DNA of 64,000 bases from Nitrospira defluvii (GTDB lineage Bacteria; Nitrospirota; Nitrospiria; Nitrospirales; Nitrospiraceae): NCBI GenBank assembly GCA_011525625.1, contig WYAX01000024.1:1-64000 (forward strand), in the 5' to 3' direction. The position numbers and the translations under genes are program-made. The notes under the pieces were generated by a model. It saw nothing but the letters and a program-made list of their open reading frames with translations. It did no database searches and was not told the origin of the DNA. Positions 17,420-25,014 of this stretch are shown here, in pieces. Every line of letters starts with the position of its first letter. Positions within the stretch are counted from its first letter, which is position 1.

Positions 17420-17629
17420 ATGGCGGGAAGTACAGGCCGGAAAACCGTGTCGGTGTCGCGTGGGCTGATGATGTTATGTGATATCTGCTACGAGCAGGTC
17501 TTTGCGGAAAATCTCGTCGATCAGCGCAATTTCGTGTCCGACCACGAATCGCTCTTCGATACCATTTGCATGGGATGCACGGATATCAACCGCCCTCTGG
17601 TCGACGATATGTTGGGGAGTTCGGAATAG
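17420..17629 (+). CDS. Small zinc-ribbon-like protein
   Basis: A 69-residue protein with two CxxC knuckles (CDIC and CMGC, about 32 residues apart), the spacing of a zinc ribbon. ATG 17420 is preferred over ATG 17405 because AAGGGG lies just upstream. The basic N-terminus could bind nucleic acid. The function is unknown. Confidence 0.6.
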   Translation: MAGSTGRKTVSVSRGLMMLCDICYEQVFAENLVDQRNFVSDHESLFDTICMGCTDINRPLVDDMLGSSE

Positions 17630-17743
17630 CCGTTCGTATTCCTGCCTGAATCTGTATCTCGAATGGCCTGTGGAACCACGGGGACGCGACCTCTTGCCGA
17701 CGTACGTGCCCGACCCGTGAGTGTCCCGCCTGTGTGATGGGGC

Positions 17744-18073
17744 CTACTTGCAGACTTTGCCGTCGAAGTGCAGACAGGTCGATTCGCCGGATTTGACCTT
17801 CCAGGTTTTCAGCAGTGGCGGTTGCCCTTCGCGTGTTTCCACGACGATATCCACCAATCCTGATTGGGGCAGTTTCTCGATGTGAGGCTTGGCTGCTTCA
17901 GGGACCTCCACCCAAAAGACCGCACCCAGCGTCGAGATCAGAATGCGGCTGTTTTCGACATCCACATTGATGATCGGGCTGTAGTAGCTTTTTTCGGCGG
18001 CTACGCTCCGGTCGGGAATTGCCAAGCCGGAGAGGCCGAGGATGAAAGCGATGAGTATCAGCATGAGTCGCAT
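17744..18073 (-). CDS. Exported hypothetical protein
   Basis: A 109-residue protein with a signal peptide (MRLMLILIAFILGLSGL, cleavage near SVA|AEKSYY). The rest is predicted beta-rich and contains two Cys near the C-terminus (ESTCLHFDGKVCK) that could form a disulfide. It converges with the zinc-ribbon gene. The family is unrecognised. Confidence 0.65.
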   Translation of the reverse strand: MRLMLILIAFILGLSGLAIPDRSVAAEKSYYSPIINVDVENSRILISTLGAVFWVEVPEAAKPHIEKLPQSGLVDIVVETREGQPPLLKTWKVKSGESTCLHFDGKVCK

Positions 18074-18168
18074 CGAACGCTCCCTTCGATGACAAAGACA
18101 AAGCCGGATTATGGCATCGTTGCCGATCGATTGGTAGGGGAGGACGGCAGAATTGTTGGGGAAACAGA

Positions 18169-18684
18169 TTACTCGCTGATGTGGATGTCGGCGGGGCGCA
18201 CGTGGCCGCCCGTAATCCAGTAGGTGCGAATGTCTGCGGCGGGGGCGTGCATCAGCGAGACGAGGAGATAAGCGGGAACCGGCAAGTTGATGCGCTGCCA
18301 GATTTCCTCATAGTCGGTGGCGATTTTGATATCGGTTTGAGACGGCCTGGCCGGGTCCTTCGGGTGCGAATGGTAGACGACTTGAAGATCGAGTCCGTTC
18401 TTGCGAATGTCTTTTTTGGCCGCGGAGAAGTCTCCCATATCCATCACGAAGGCGATCTCTGCCCGTTCTTCCGGAGAAAGACGTTCGAGATGGGCGATCT
18501 TGTCGTCGTCGAAGGTCGACAAATTTTGCGCGCCTTCCACCGCCACGATGTTGGTAATGCGGTAGAGATGTGTGACCGTCTTGTTCTTGCCGGCGAGCAG
18601 GCCGCAGCACTCGAACGGAGCGAGCTCGCGGGCGTGCGCGACAATCTGATCCAGGATGTGTTGGGGAATCGAGAGATCGGGCAT
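18169..18684 (-). CDS. JAMM/MPN metallopeptidase for a sulfur-carrier protein
   Basis: A 171-residue zinc peptidase. The catalytic Glu lies in FECCGLLAG (about 23-31), and the JAMM signature HSHP-x7-S-x2-D is present as HSHPKDPARPSQTD. Mec+, QbsD and HcyD of this family trim or hydrolyse the C-terminus of ThiS/MoaD-like sulfur carriers, and this gene directly follows moeB-1. The start at 18684 lies 1 nt after the moeB-1 stop, so upstream in-frame codons are not needed. The probable job is exposing the Gly-Gly end of a carrier, or releasing the amino acid formed on it. Confidence 0.88.
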   Translation of the reverse strand: MPDLSIPQHILDQIVAHARELAPFECCGLLAGKNKTVTHLYRITNIVAVEGAQNLSTFDDDKIAHLERLSPEERAEIAFVMDMGDFSAAKKDIRKNGLDLQVVYHSHPKDPARPSQTDIKIATDYEEIWQRINLPVPAYLLVSLMHAPAADIRTYWITGGHVRPADIHISE

Positions 18685-18685
18685 A

Positions 18686-19489
18686 TTAGATGGTGCAGGC
18701 CACGCTGTAATCTCCGCCAAGATCCTTGATGGTCGGGGTAGCGCTGCACAGGGGGCAACGCGGATCCTTGGGGCGGGAGACCTTCCGGAATTTCATCTCC
18801 AAGGCATCGTAGATTACCAGCTTATCGGCGATCGTCTCACCGATGCCGAGAATTTCCTTGATGGCTTCCGATGCCTGGAGGATACCCATCGTGCCGGCCA
18901 GTACTCCCAAGACCCCGGCTTCCTGACAGTTCGGAACCAATCCGGCCGGAGGCGGTTCGGGGTAGAGGCAGCGGTAGCAGGGGAATCCCGCATGGGGTTT
19001 AATGCTCGTGAGTTGGCCCTCAAACCGGAACATGCTGGCAGAGATCAGCGTTTTCTTGGCAAAGAAGCATGCATCGTTCACCAGGAAGCGCGTCGTGAAA
19101 TTATCGGACCCGTCCAGCACGATGTCATAGTCGGCCACCAGTCCAAGAATATTCTCGGTGTCGACGTTCAGTTGATACGTGTTGATCGTGATGTCGGGAT
19201 TGATGGCCGACAGCATCCTACGTCCCGATTCCACCTTGGGCACACCGACGGTGGCGGTGGTATGCAGAATCTGCCGCTGCAGGTTGGACAAGTCCACGAC
19301 ATCGCCGTCGACGAGGCCGATCGTGCCGATCCCGGCTGCCGCCAAATATAAGGCGGCCGGAGAACCGAGGCCGCCGGCGCCAATGAGAAGGACTTTGGCT
19401 TTGGACAGTTTCACCTGCCCTTTGCCGCCGACCTCGTTCAGGATGATGTGCCGGCTATAACGCTGTATTTGCTGCTCGGTAAATTCCAT
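18686..19489 (-). CDS. moeB: ThiF/MoeB-family adenylyltransferase, paralogue 1
   Basis: An E1-like enzyme that adenylates the C-terminal Gly of a ubiquitin-like sulfur carrier, 267 residues. It has the ATP-binding loop GAGGLGSPAALYLAAAGIGTIG (about 38-59), DLSNLQRQ with the Arg finger, DGSDNFTTRFLVND, and two zinc Cys pairs (CYRC, CPLC). The rhodanese domain of MOCS3/MoeZ is absent. It sits next to the JAMM peptidase. The symbol marks the family; the partner carrier may be either the MoaD-like or the ThiS-like protein nearby. Confidence 0.9.
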   Translation of the reverse strand: MEFTEQQIQRYSRHIILNEVGGKGQVKLSKAKVLLIGAGGLGSPAALYLAAAGIGTIGLVDGDVVDLSNLQRQILHTTATVGVPKVESGRRMLSAINPDITINTYQLNVDTENILGLVADYDIVLDGSDNFTTRFLVNDACFFAKKTLISASMFRFEGQLTSIKPHAGFPCYRCLYPEPPPAGLVPNCQEAGVLGVLAGTMGILQASEAIKEILGIGETIADKLVIYDALEMKFRKVSRPKDPRCPLCSATPTIKDLGGDYSVACTI

Positions 19490-19560
19490 GGAATCCGTCT
19501 CTCGTCGTTCGTGAAACGTGAAGCGATAAGGATGTCATCGGAGATAGGGGGCTCGGCGTG

Positions 19561-19800
19561 TTATTCGACCACGTTCAGTTCGATGGGATCCACGACACAG
19601 CCCTTGGTCCGGATGCCGTCGATGGCGCGTTCGATTTCTGCTGTGTCGCCGGTCAGTTCGAGATCCATCCAGCCGGTGGTTTCACGCACGTCGGCCCGGC
19701 GCACATTCGTGACCACCTTGTATTCATGGCCGATCTGATAAATGATCGGCTCTTTGATTTTGTTTTCAGGAAAACGAATGTGAAAGCGTAGGCTGGTCAT
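19561..19800 (-). CDS. NIL-domain protein
   Basis: A 79-residue stand-alone ferredoxin-fold NIL domain (RFHIRFPENKIKEPIIYQIG; TGWMDLELTGD; IDGIRTKGCVV). NIL domains occur on MetN methionine importers and on the ferredoxin partner of COG1900 homocysteine synthesis in methanogens. Here it lies 2 bp after the MoaD-like carrier, which supports a role in sulfur amino-acid synthesis or its sensing. It has no ferredoxin cysteines. Confidence 0.8.
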   Translation of the reverse strand: MTSLRFHIRFPENKIKEPIIYQIGHEYKVVTNVRRADVRETTGWMDLELTGDTAEIERAIDGIRTKGCVVDPIELNVVE

Positions 19801-19802
19801 GG

Positions 19803-20075
19803 TTACCCTCCGGCGATCGCGGGAACGATCGATACTTCATCGCCGTCTTTCAGCGTGGTTTCTTTCCCGTTTAGAAAGCGGATATCTTCCTCATTGACGT
19901 AGATATTCACGAAGCGCCGCAAATCGCCTTTCTCATCGCAGAGCCGGTTCTTCAGGCCGGGATACGTGGCGTCGAGCGACCCGATCATGTCCACGATGTT
20001 GGCTGCCGCGGATTCAACCTCACCCTGGCCCTTCGTGAGGGGACGCAAGGGCGTCGGAATACGAACCTTAATCAT
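19803..20075 (-). CDS. MoaD/CysO-like sulfur-carrier protein
   Basis: A 90-residue beta-grasp protein ending in the mature diglycine (VPAIAGG), which becomes a thiocarboxylate after adenylation. The length and the [17 protein letters not shown] segment match MoaD/CysO-type carriers. It overlaps the thrC stop by 4 nt, indicating coupling to that PLP enzyme. It is probably activated by one of the two MoeB paralogues. Confidence 0.88.
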   Translation of the reverse strand: MIKVRIPTPLRPLTKGQGEVESAAANIVDMIGSLDATYPGLKNRLCDEKGDLRRFVNIYVNEEDIRFLNGKETTLKDGDEVSIVPAIAGG

Positions 20076-21322
20076 GATTCACCACCACCGTTCTTTCCCA
20101 TGTTGAATGTTTTTTGAAAGTTCACCAGGCTTGGCTGGATCCGGAACGGCCGCCCCACCGCATCCACGACCGCTTCCTGGGTCTTGAGTCCGTTACCGGT
20201 GATATACGCGACGGTGACGTCGTTCTTCTTGATCAGTCCCTGCTTGACCAGTTTGCACAAGACGCCGATTGTTACGCCGCCTGCCGTCTCGGCGAAAATG
20301 CCTTCGGTCTGCGCCAGCAGCTTGATGCCCTCTACGACTTCCTCGTCCGTTACCGCGTCCATCGCGCCTTTGCTTTCAGCCGTGGCCTTGAGGGCATAGT
20401 AGCCGTCCGCCGGATTGCCGATGGCGAGGGATTTGGCGATGGTCTTCGGCTTCACCGGCTTGAAGAAGTCCCGGCCGGCCTTGAAGGCGGTGGCGATCGG
20501 TGAACACCCTTCGGCCTGCGCGCCGTTGATCTTCGTGCGCACCTCATCGACCAGTCCCAGGGCTTTCATTTCATGCAGGCCCTTCCAGATTTTGGTCAGC
20601 AGGGATCCTGAGGCCATAGGAATCACAGCTTGGTCCGGCGTGCGCCAGCCAAGTTGCTCAACCGTCTCGAAGGCCAACGTTTTCGAGCCTTCGGCATAAT
20701 AGGGGCGAATATTGATATTCACGAAAGCCCAGCCATGTTCACCGGCAATTTCGCTGCACAGCCGGTTGACATCGTCGTAGTTGCCTTCGACCTCCACCAC
20801 ATTCGGCTTGTAGATCAGATTCCCCAGCACCTTGGCGGCTTCCAAGTCGGCAGGGATGAAGACATAACACTTCATGCCCGCTGCGGCGGCATGGGCTGCG
20901 ACGGAGTTGGCCAGATTGCCGGTGGAGGCGCAGGCCACCGTTTCGAACCCGAGTTCCCGCGCGCGGGTGAGGGCGACCGAGACGACCCGATCTTTGAATG
21001 ATAAGGTCGGATGATTGACCGTATCGTTCTTGATGTAGAGCTCATCGATGCCTAAGTGGGCGCCCAAATTTTTCGCCCGCACCAAGGGTGTCAGTCCCGC
21101 ATGGGGCCCGATGATCGAGGTGCTCTCGACCGGTAAGAGGTCGATGTAGCGCCACATGCTGTTCGGACCCTGCTCGATTTTCTTGCGCGAGATGGTGCTC
21201 TTGATCTCGTCGTAGTTGTATTTCACTTCCAGCGGGCCGAAGCACATCTCACACACGTGGATGGCTTTGGGTGGATATTCCTTGCCACATTCCCGGCACA
21301 CGAGCGCTTTCATTTTCGACAT
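20072..21322 (-). CDS. thrC: Threonine synthase (PLP-dependent), N-terminal zinc ribbon
   Basis: Converts O-phosphohomoserine to threonine. It has an N-terminal zinc ribbon ([19 protein letters not shown], about residues 6-24), PLP-lysine motif LSFKDRVVS (about 107-115), the phosphate-cup [16 protein letters not shown] and [15 protein letters not shown] 21322 (MSKMKALVC) is chosen because it places the ribbon at the N-terminus, 13 bp after the moeB-2 stop. The location between a sulfur carrier and its activating enzyme is unusual and could mean a thiocarboxylate-dependent side role on O-phosphohomoserine (inference). Confidence 0.92.
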   Translation of the reverse strand: MSKMKALVCRECGKEYPPKAIHVCEMCFGPLEVKYNYDEIKSTISRKKIEQGPNSMWRYIDLLPVESTSIIGPHAGLTPLVRAKNLGAHLGIDELYIKNDTVNHPTLSFKDRVVSVALTRARELGFETVACASTGNLANSVAAHAAAAGMKCYVFIPADLEAAKVLGNLIYKPNVVEVEGNYDDVNRLCSEIAGEHGWAFVNINIRPYYAEGSKTLAFETVEQLGWRTPDQAVIPMASGSLLTKIWKGLHEMKALGLVDEVRTKINGAQAEGCSPIATAFKAGRDFFKPVKPKTIAKSLAIGNPADGYYALKATAESKGAMDAVTDEEVVEGIKLLAQTEGIFAETAGGVTIGVLCKLVKQGLIKKNDVTVAYITGNGLKTQEAVVDAVGRPFRIQPSLVNFQKTFNMGKNGGGES

Positions 21323-21335
21323 GGAGACACCTTCG

Positions 21336-22160
21336 CTACAAGTTACGTTGACCCGGGAGCGTACAGGTCGGCCCGACATCTCCGTCCTCGATCAACTCCG
21401 TGATCGTGGCCCGTTCGCTGCAGAGCGGGCAGTCGGGGTTCCGCTTGATGCGGATTTCTCTAAACTGGGTGCGTCGTGCATCGAAGTCCAGCAAGCGATC
21501 CGTCAGCGGTCGACCGATACCGAGGATCAGCTTCAGGGCTTCTGTCGCCTGGATCGTGCCGACGATGCCGGCCAATACGCCGATGACACCCGCTTCCTGG
21601 CAAGACGCGACGAGTCCTTCGGGCGGCGGCTTCTTGAAGACGCAACGATAACAGGCCGACTTCTTCGGAATGATGGTGGTGACACGACCGTCGAAGCGCA
21701 GGATTCCTCCGTGCACGAGCGGTTTTCCGGCGAAGTAACAGGCGTCGTTGATCAGAAATTTCGTCGGGAAATTATCGACGCCGTCGATCACCACGTCGTA
21801 GCCGCTCATGATCTTGAGAGCATTGCTGGCCGTGAGACGTTCTTCGTACATCACCACGTTCACGTCGGGATTCAGCGCCAGGATCTTTTCCTTGCCGGAG
21901 AGCACTTTGGGGCGGCCGACATCGGGAGTGTGGTGAATCACCTGTCGCTGCAGGTTGCTGAGATCCACGACGTCGCTGTCGATGAGGCCGATCGTGCCGA
22001 TGCCGGCTGCAGCCAGATATAACGCAGCCGGCGAACCAAGGCCGCCGGCGCCGACGATCAGGACTTTCGCCTGGATGATCTTTTTCTGACCCTTCCCGCC
22101 GACTTCCGGCAGGAGGATGTGGCGGCTGTAGCGATTAATTTGTGTTTCTGTAAATTCCAT
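21336..22160 (-). CDS. moeB: ThiF/MoeB-family adenylyltransferase, paralogue 2
   Basis: 274 residues, clearly paralogous to the enzyme at 18686-19489. It shares GAGGLGSPAALYLAAAG, DLSNLQRQ and DGVDNFPTKFLIND, with zinc pairs CYRC and CPLC. Differences in the region after residue 150 and a longer C-terminus suggest a different carrier specificity. It is followed by thrC and the MoaD-like carrier. Upstream, a palindromic repeat fills the gap to cysK. Confidence 0.9.
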   Translation of the reverse strand: MEFTETQINRYSRHILLPEVGGKGQKKIIQAKVLIVGAGGLGSPAALYLAAAGIGTIGLIDSDVVDLSNLQRQVIHHTPDVGRPKVLSGKEKILALNPDVNVVMYEERLTASNALKIMSGYDVVIDGVDNFPTKFLINDACYFAGKPLVHGGILRFDGRVTTIIPKKSACYRCVFKKPPPEGLVASCQEAGVIGVLAGIVGTIQATEALKLILGIGRPLTDRLLDFDARRTQFREIRIKRNPDCPLCSERATITELIEDGDVGPTCTLPGQRNL

Positions 22161-22167
22161 CTTGTAT

Positions 22168-22289
22168 GGGATGCTGAAAATGGCTTTTGGCTGCGTTCTC
22201 GGCTCGACGAAATCCTCAACGTACCCAGAGGGTACGCCTCCGGTTTCCTCTCACCTGCGGCCTTGCCGAGAGACCATTTTGAGCATCCC
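22168..22289. repeat. Palindromic interspersed repeat, copy 2
   Basis: The outer arms GGGATGCTGAAAATGG (22168-22183) and CCATTTTGAGCATCCC (22274-22289) pair at 15 of 16 positions. The core has GCGTTCTCGG, CAACGTACCcagaGGGTACGCCTC (split by an inner hairpin) and CTGCGGCCTTGC. It lies between cysK and moeB-2 within the sulfur cluster. Confidence 0.85.
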
Positions 22290-22310
22290 CCTTAATCTTT
22301 AAGTCAGTAA

Positions 22311-23240
22311 TCAAATGTTGAAGTACTTTTCGATGCTGATATACCGCTCGCCGGTATCGCAGAGAATCGTCACGACATTCTTGCCCGGGCCTAATTCCTC
22401 GGCGATCTTCTGGGCGGCGAAGACGTTGGCTCCGGCCGAAATGCCGACCAGCAGCCCTTCTTTCTTCGCGAGCAATTTGGCCGTTTGATAGGCTTCATCA
22501 TCGGTCACTGTGACCACACGATCCAGCAGTGTGCGGTTCAATACCTTGGGCACGAATCCCGCGCCGATCCCTTGAATCTTATGCGGGCCTGGATCCCCGC
22601 CGGATAGTACGGGGGAGCCGGCCGGCTCCACGGCCACGATCTTTGCTGCAGGATTACGTTCCTTGATCACTTCACCGCAGCCGGTGATGGTGCCGCCGGT
22701 TCCGACGGCCGCGACAAAGGCATCGACTCGTCCCTCCAGCGCGTCCACAATTTCCGGACCGGTTGTTTTCCGGTGCATGGCCGGATTGGCCGGGTTGGAG
22801 AATTGGTCGGGCATGTAATACGACGGATTCTGCGCGACGATGCTCTCCGCTTCTTTGATGGACCCCTTCATGCCTTCCCAGGCCGCCGTCAGCACGAGTT
22901 GCGCGCCATAGGATGACAACAGGCTGGCGCGTTCCATACTCATACTTTCCGGCATGACCAAAATCAGTTTATAGCCACGTACCGCCGCTACCAATGCGAG
23001 GCCGATGCCCGTATTGCCGCTCGTCGGTTCGACAATGGTTCCGCCCGGCTTCAGTTTACCCAGTCGCTCCGCCTCGTTGATCATGTTGAGGCAAATGCGA
23101 TCCTTGATACTCCCGCCGGGGTTGAAGGATTCGACCTTCGCATAGATCGTGGCCGAACCTGGTTTGGACAACCGATTCAGCCGCACCAGCGGAGTGCCGC
23201 CGATCAACTCGGTAATGTCGGCGTGCGCTTTTGCGGTCAC
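22311..23240 (-). CDS. cysK: Cysteine synthase
   Basis: PLP-dependent O-acetyl- or O-phosphoserine sulfhydrylase, 309 residues. It has NPGGSIKDR with the PLP lysine (about 42-50), EPTSGNTGIGLA, GTGGTITG and GISAGAN. The GTG start overlaps the ThiS-like stop (GTGA), so the carrier and the enzyme are made together. This pairing resembles CysO-CysM, where the carrier thiocarboxylate is the sulfur donor, although the sequence alone does not show whether free sulfide or the carrier is used. Confidence 0.93.
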   Translation of the reverse strand: MTAKAHADITELIGGTPLVRLNRLSKPGSATIYAKVESFNPGGSIKDRICLNMINEAERLGKLKPGGTIVEPTSGNTGIGLALVAAVRGYKLILVMPESMSMERASLLSSYGAQLVLTAAWEGMKGSIKEAESIVAQNPSYYMPDQFSNPANPAMHRKTTGPEIVDALEGRVDAFVAAVGTGGTITGCGEVIKERNPAAKIVAVEPAGSPVLSGGDPGPHKIQGIGAGFVPKVLNRTLLDRVVTVTDDEAYQTAKLLAKKEGLLVGISAGANVFAAQKIAEELGPGKNVVTILCDTGERYISIEKYFNI

Positions 23241-23437
23241 CGGCCACCGCCCATGTAAAAGAGAAATTCCACGTGATCGCCGTCTTTCAGCTGCGTGGTC
23301 TCAAGGTGCGTCCGTTCCAGCATGGTGTCATTCACTTCAACTGCAACCATTTGCGGCTCAATGCTCTTCGCTTTCAACAGGTCCAGGACCGTGCCGCCTG
23401 CGATCTCTTCCGCCTTGCCATTGATCGTCACCTGCAT
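23237..23437 (-). CDS. ThiS-like sulfur carrier with C-terminal Arg extension
   Basis: A 66-residue beta-grasp protein (MQVTINGKAEEI; VAVEVNDTML; DGDHVEFLFYMGGG) whose end is MGGGR instead of a bare GG. The additional C-terminal residue must be removed before adenylation. The nearby JAMM peptidase is the obvious candidate, as known for QbsD/QbsE and HcyD/HcyS. AGGAGC lies upstream of the ATG. It is the first gene of the sulfur cluster, about 245 nt downstream of a plausible promoter. Confidence 0.88.
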   Translation of the reverse strand: MQVTINGKAEEIAGGTVLDLLKAKSIEPQMVAVEVNDTMLERTHLETTQLKDGDHVEFLFYMGGGR

Positions 23438-23463
23438 ATCTGCTCCTGAGAAGGTAAGAGTCC

Positions 23464-23591
23464 GACAGGGTACTGAAAAAAGTCCGTCAGCGGCGTTCTC
23501 GCATCTCTCCGGTTCTCAACGTACCGCACGGGTAGGCCTCGTCCCTTCGTTCGCTGCGGCCTTGCTGGACGGCCATTGTGAGTATCCTGTC
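23464..23591. repeat. Palindromic interspersed repeat, copy 3 (in the thiS-like leader)
   Basis: The arms begin GACAGGGTACTGAAAA and end ATTGTGAGTATCCTGTC and are largely complementary. The core has GGCGTTCTCGC, TCAACGTACC, GGGTAGGCCTC and CTGCGGCCTTGCTGGACGG. If the promoter at 23682-23711 is real, this copy is transcribed in the 5' leader of the sulfur operon. Confidence 0.75.
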
Positions 23592-23681
23592 AAAGGCGAT
23601 TCTTGATACGCCTTACGTGTAGATGCGTGGTGTTTCGATGAGCCCGCCGTGAATTGCAGCAAACTGCTAAAGAATTTCAAG

Positions 23682-23711
23682 AAGTTAGCAAACGTGTTCT
23701 TGTGTTGTCAA
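23682..23711 (-). promoter_or_regulatory. Promoter of the thiS-cysK sulfur cluster
   Basis: On the minus strand a perfect TTGACA (23706-23711) is followed after 18 bp by TAACTT (23682-23687) with an extended-10 TG. This gives a leader of about 240 nt containing a palindromic repeat. Confidence 0.5.
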
Positions 23712-23833
23712 GGTAACGGACCCCCAACGGGTCGCGGCGAAGGGGATGCGGCGAAGCCGTAACGGAGAGCCGGCCGCTTTCTTGACTTTCACCACGCCTA
23801 GCTTACAGTATGCGCCGGTCTGGAGGGTAGGGT

Positions 23834-24211
23834 ATGTGGAAGAAAAATTTCTTATTCCGCGCACATGAAGCAGCGCCGTTGAAAGAGTCGGAGAATGAGC
23901 TGTTTCATGACTCGGAACCGGCCTTGGACAGTGCCGGTCTGCAAATGGAAAAGTTTCTCTCGGTCTGGGTGCAGGGAGAGGGCGAAGACGAACACCCCAC
24001 CATGTACACGAACATGTATGTGCGTACCGCGACGCTGGATTTCAAAACCCGCGCGGGGTTTCTCCAACCCTTGCAGGGTCGTACGCATCAGATTAAGCAG
24101 ATGTTGACGCCGGAGCAGAAGGGGTTTTTGCGCGAGTGGTTGTCCACGACTTCCCCTCAAGCCTGGGAAGACTCCGACGACCATTTTCGAACGCTCTTTG
24201 ATCTCGAGTGA
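23834..24211 (+). CDS. Hypothetical protein
   Basis: A 125-residue acidic, soluble protein with GGAGGG upstream of the ATG. It has no signal peptide or membrane segment. Conserved-looking features are EKFLSVWVQGEGEDEHPTMY and a C-terminal LTPEQKGFLREWL helix. The family was not recognised. Confidence 0.6.
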   Translation: MWKKNFLFRAHEAAPLKESENELFHDSEPALDSAGLQMEKFLSVWVQGEGEDEHPTMYTNMYVRTATLDFKTRAGFLQPLQGRTHQIKQMLTPEQKGFLREWLSTTSPQAWEDSDDHFRTLFDLE

Positions 24212-24219
24212 TCCGTTCC

Positions 24220-24384
24220 GGCAGCATGCTGAACACCTCCGCCAGTGGCGTTCTCGATTCGTGTGCCGATCGGTGAATCGTGAAGCATATCTCGCGAACA
24301 TGCCGTGGCCCGTCCTGACACGAGAGACGAACAACCCTTCACGAACGACGACGTGGACGCACGTATTGAGCAGCCTGCTGAAAT
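24220..24384. repeat. Variant/degenerate copy of the palindromic repeat
   Basis: The left part GCATGCTGAACACCTCCGCC followed by AGTGGCGTTCTCGATTCG matches the other copies. The core with GTACC/GGTAC is replaced by unrelated sequence. A right arm ATTGAGCAGCCTGCTG (ending near 24384) still partly pairs with the left arm. It fills the 247-bp gap before the PLD gene. Confidence 0.45.
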
Positions 24385-24458
24385 TTATCTGTGTTTCATG
24401 TGGACATCATCGACGGTCACGTGCGTTCATCGAATCGCTTCTTCCGGTTAGCCCACGC

Positions 24459-25004
24459 ATGAGTCGCCCGACCTGTCTTCCCCTGATCGCCGTGATTGTT
24501 GCCGGGAATGTCTGTTTTCTGCAGCCATCTGTCTGTGCCTCCGCGACAATCGATGTCTACTATGCTCCGGAAGACCATCCCATCGACCGTGTGGTGAGTC
24601 TGTATGCCCGGGCAACCAGATATATTTACGTGTCGGTCTATGGTTTAACGGCGCCGTCGGTGGTGAAGGCGTTGGTGGAGGCGAAACATCGTGGGGTGGA
24701 TGTGCGTGTGATCACCGATCGTGAACGTCTCAACGATCCGAAGCAGCAGAGCGCCGTGAAGACCTTGCGATTGGCGGGTGTGCCCATCAGAATCAACCGG
24801 CATGAGGCGTTGATGCATCTGAAGCAGGTGGTGATCGACGATGCGATCAATGCCTCGGGGTCCGCGAACCACACGACGAGCGGCAACCGGTACAATGATG
24901 AGCGGCTCGATGTCATTACCGACGCACGGCTGACCGCGAAAGCTCGGGACAAGTTCCTGACCATGTGGAACGATCGCGAACGATTTGTCGTGTGGACGGA
25001 GTAG
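24459..25004 (+). CDS. Exported phospholipase D-like nuclease (single HKD motif)
   Basis: A 181-residue protein with a signal peptide (PLIAVIVAGNVCFLQPSVCAS). One PLD motif is present: HLKQVVIDD followed by ASGSANHTTSG, i.e. HxKx4D then GSxN. A single motif and small size match the Nuc/EDTA-resistant endonuclease group, which acts as a dimer in the periplasm or outside. ATG 24459 is chosen because it gives the signal peptide; upstream in-frame codons fall in the repeat. It is followed 10 bp later by a monooxygenase gene. Confidence 0.85.
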   Translation: MSRPTCLPLIAVIVAGNVCFLQPSVCASATIDVYYAPEDHPIDRVVSLYARATRYIYVSVYGLTAPSVVKALVEAKHRGVDVRVITDRERLNDPKQQSAVKTLRLAGVPIRINRHEALMHLKQVVIDDAINASGSANHTTSGNRYNDERLDVITDARLTAKARDKFLTMWNDRERFVVWTE

Positions 25005-25014
25005 CGCGAGAGCC

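Noticed and set aside
21216-22022. 268-codon plus-strand frame
   Set aside because: Antisense shadow of moeB-2 and thrC.
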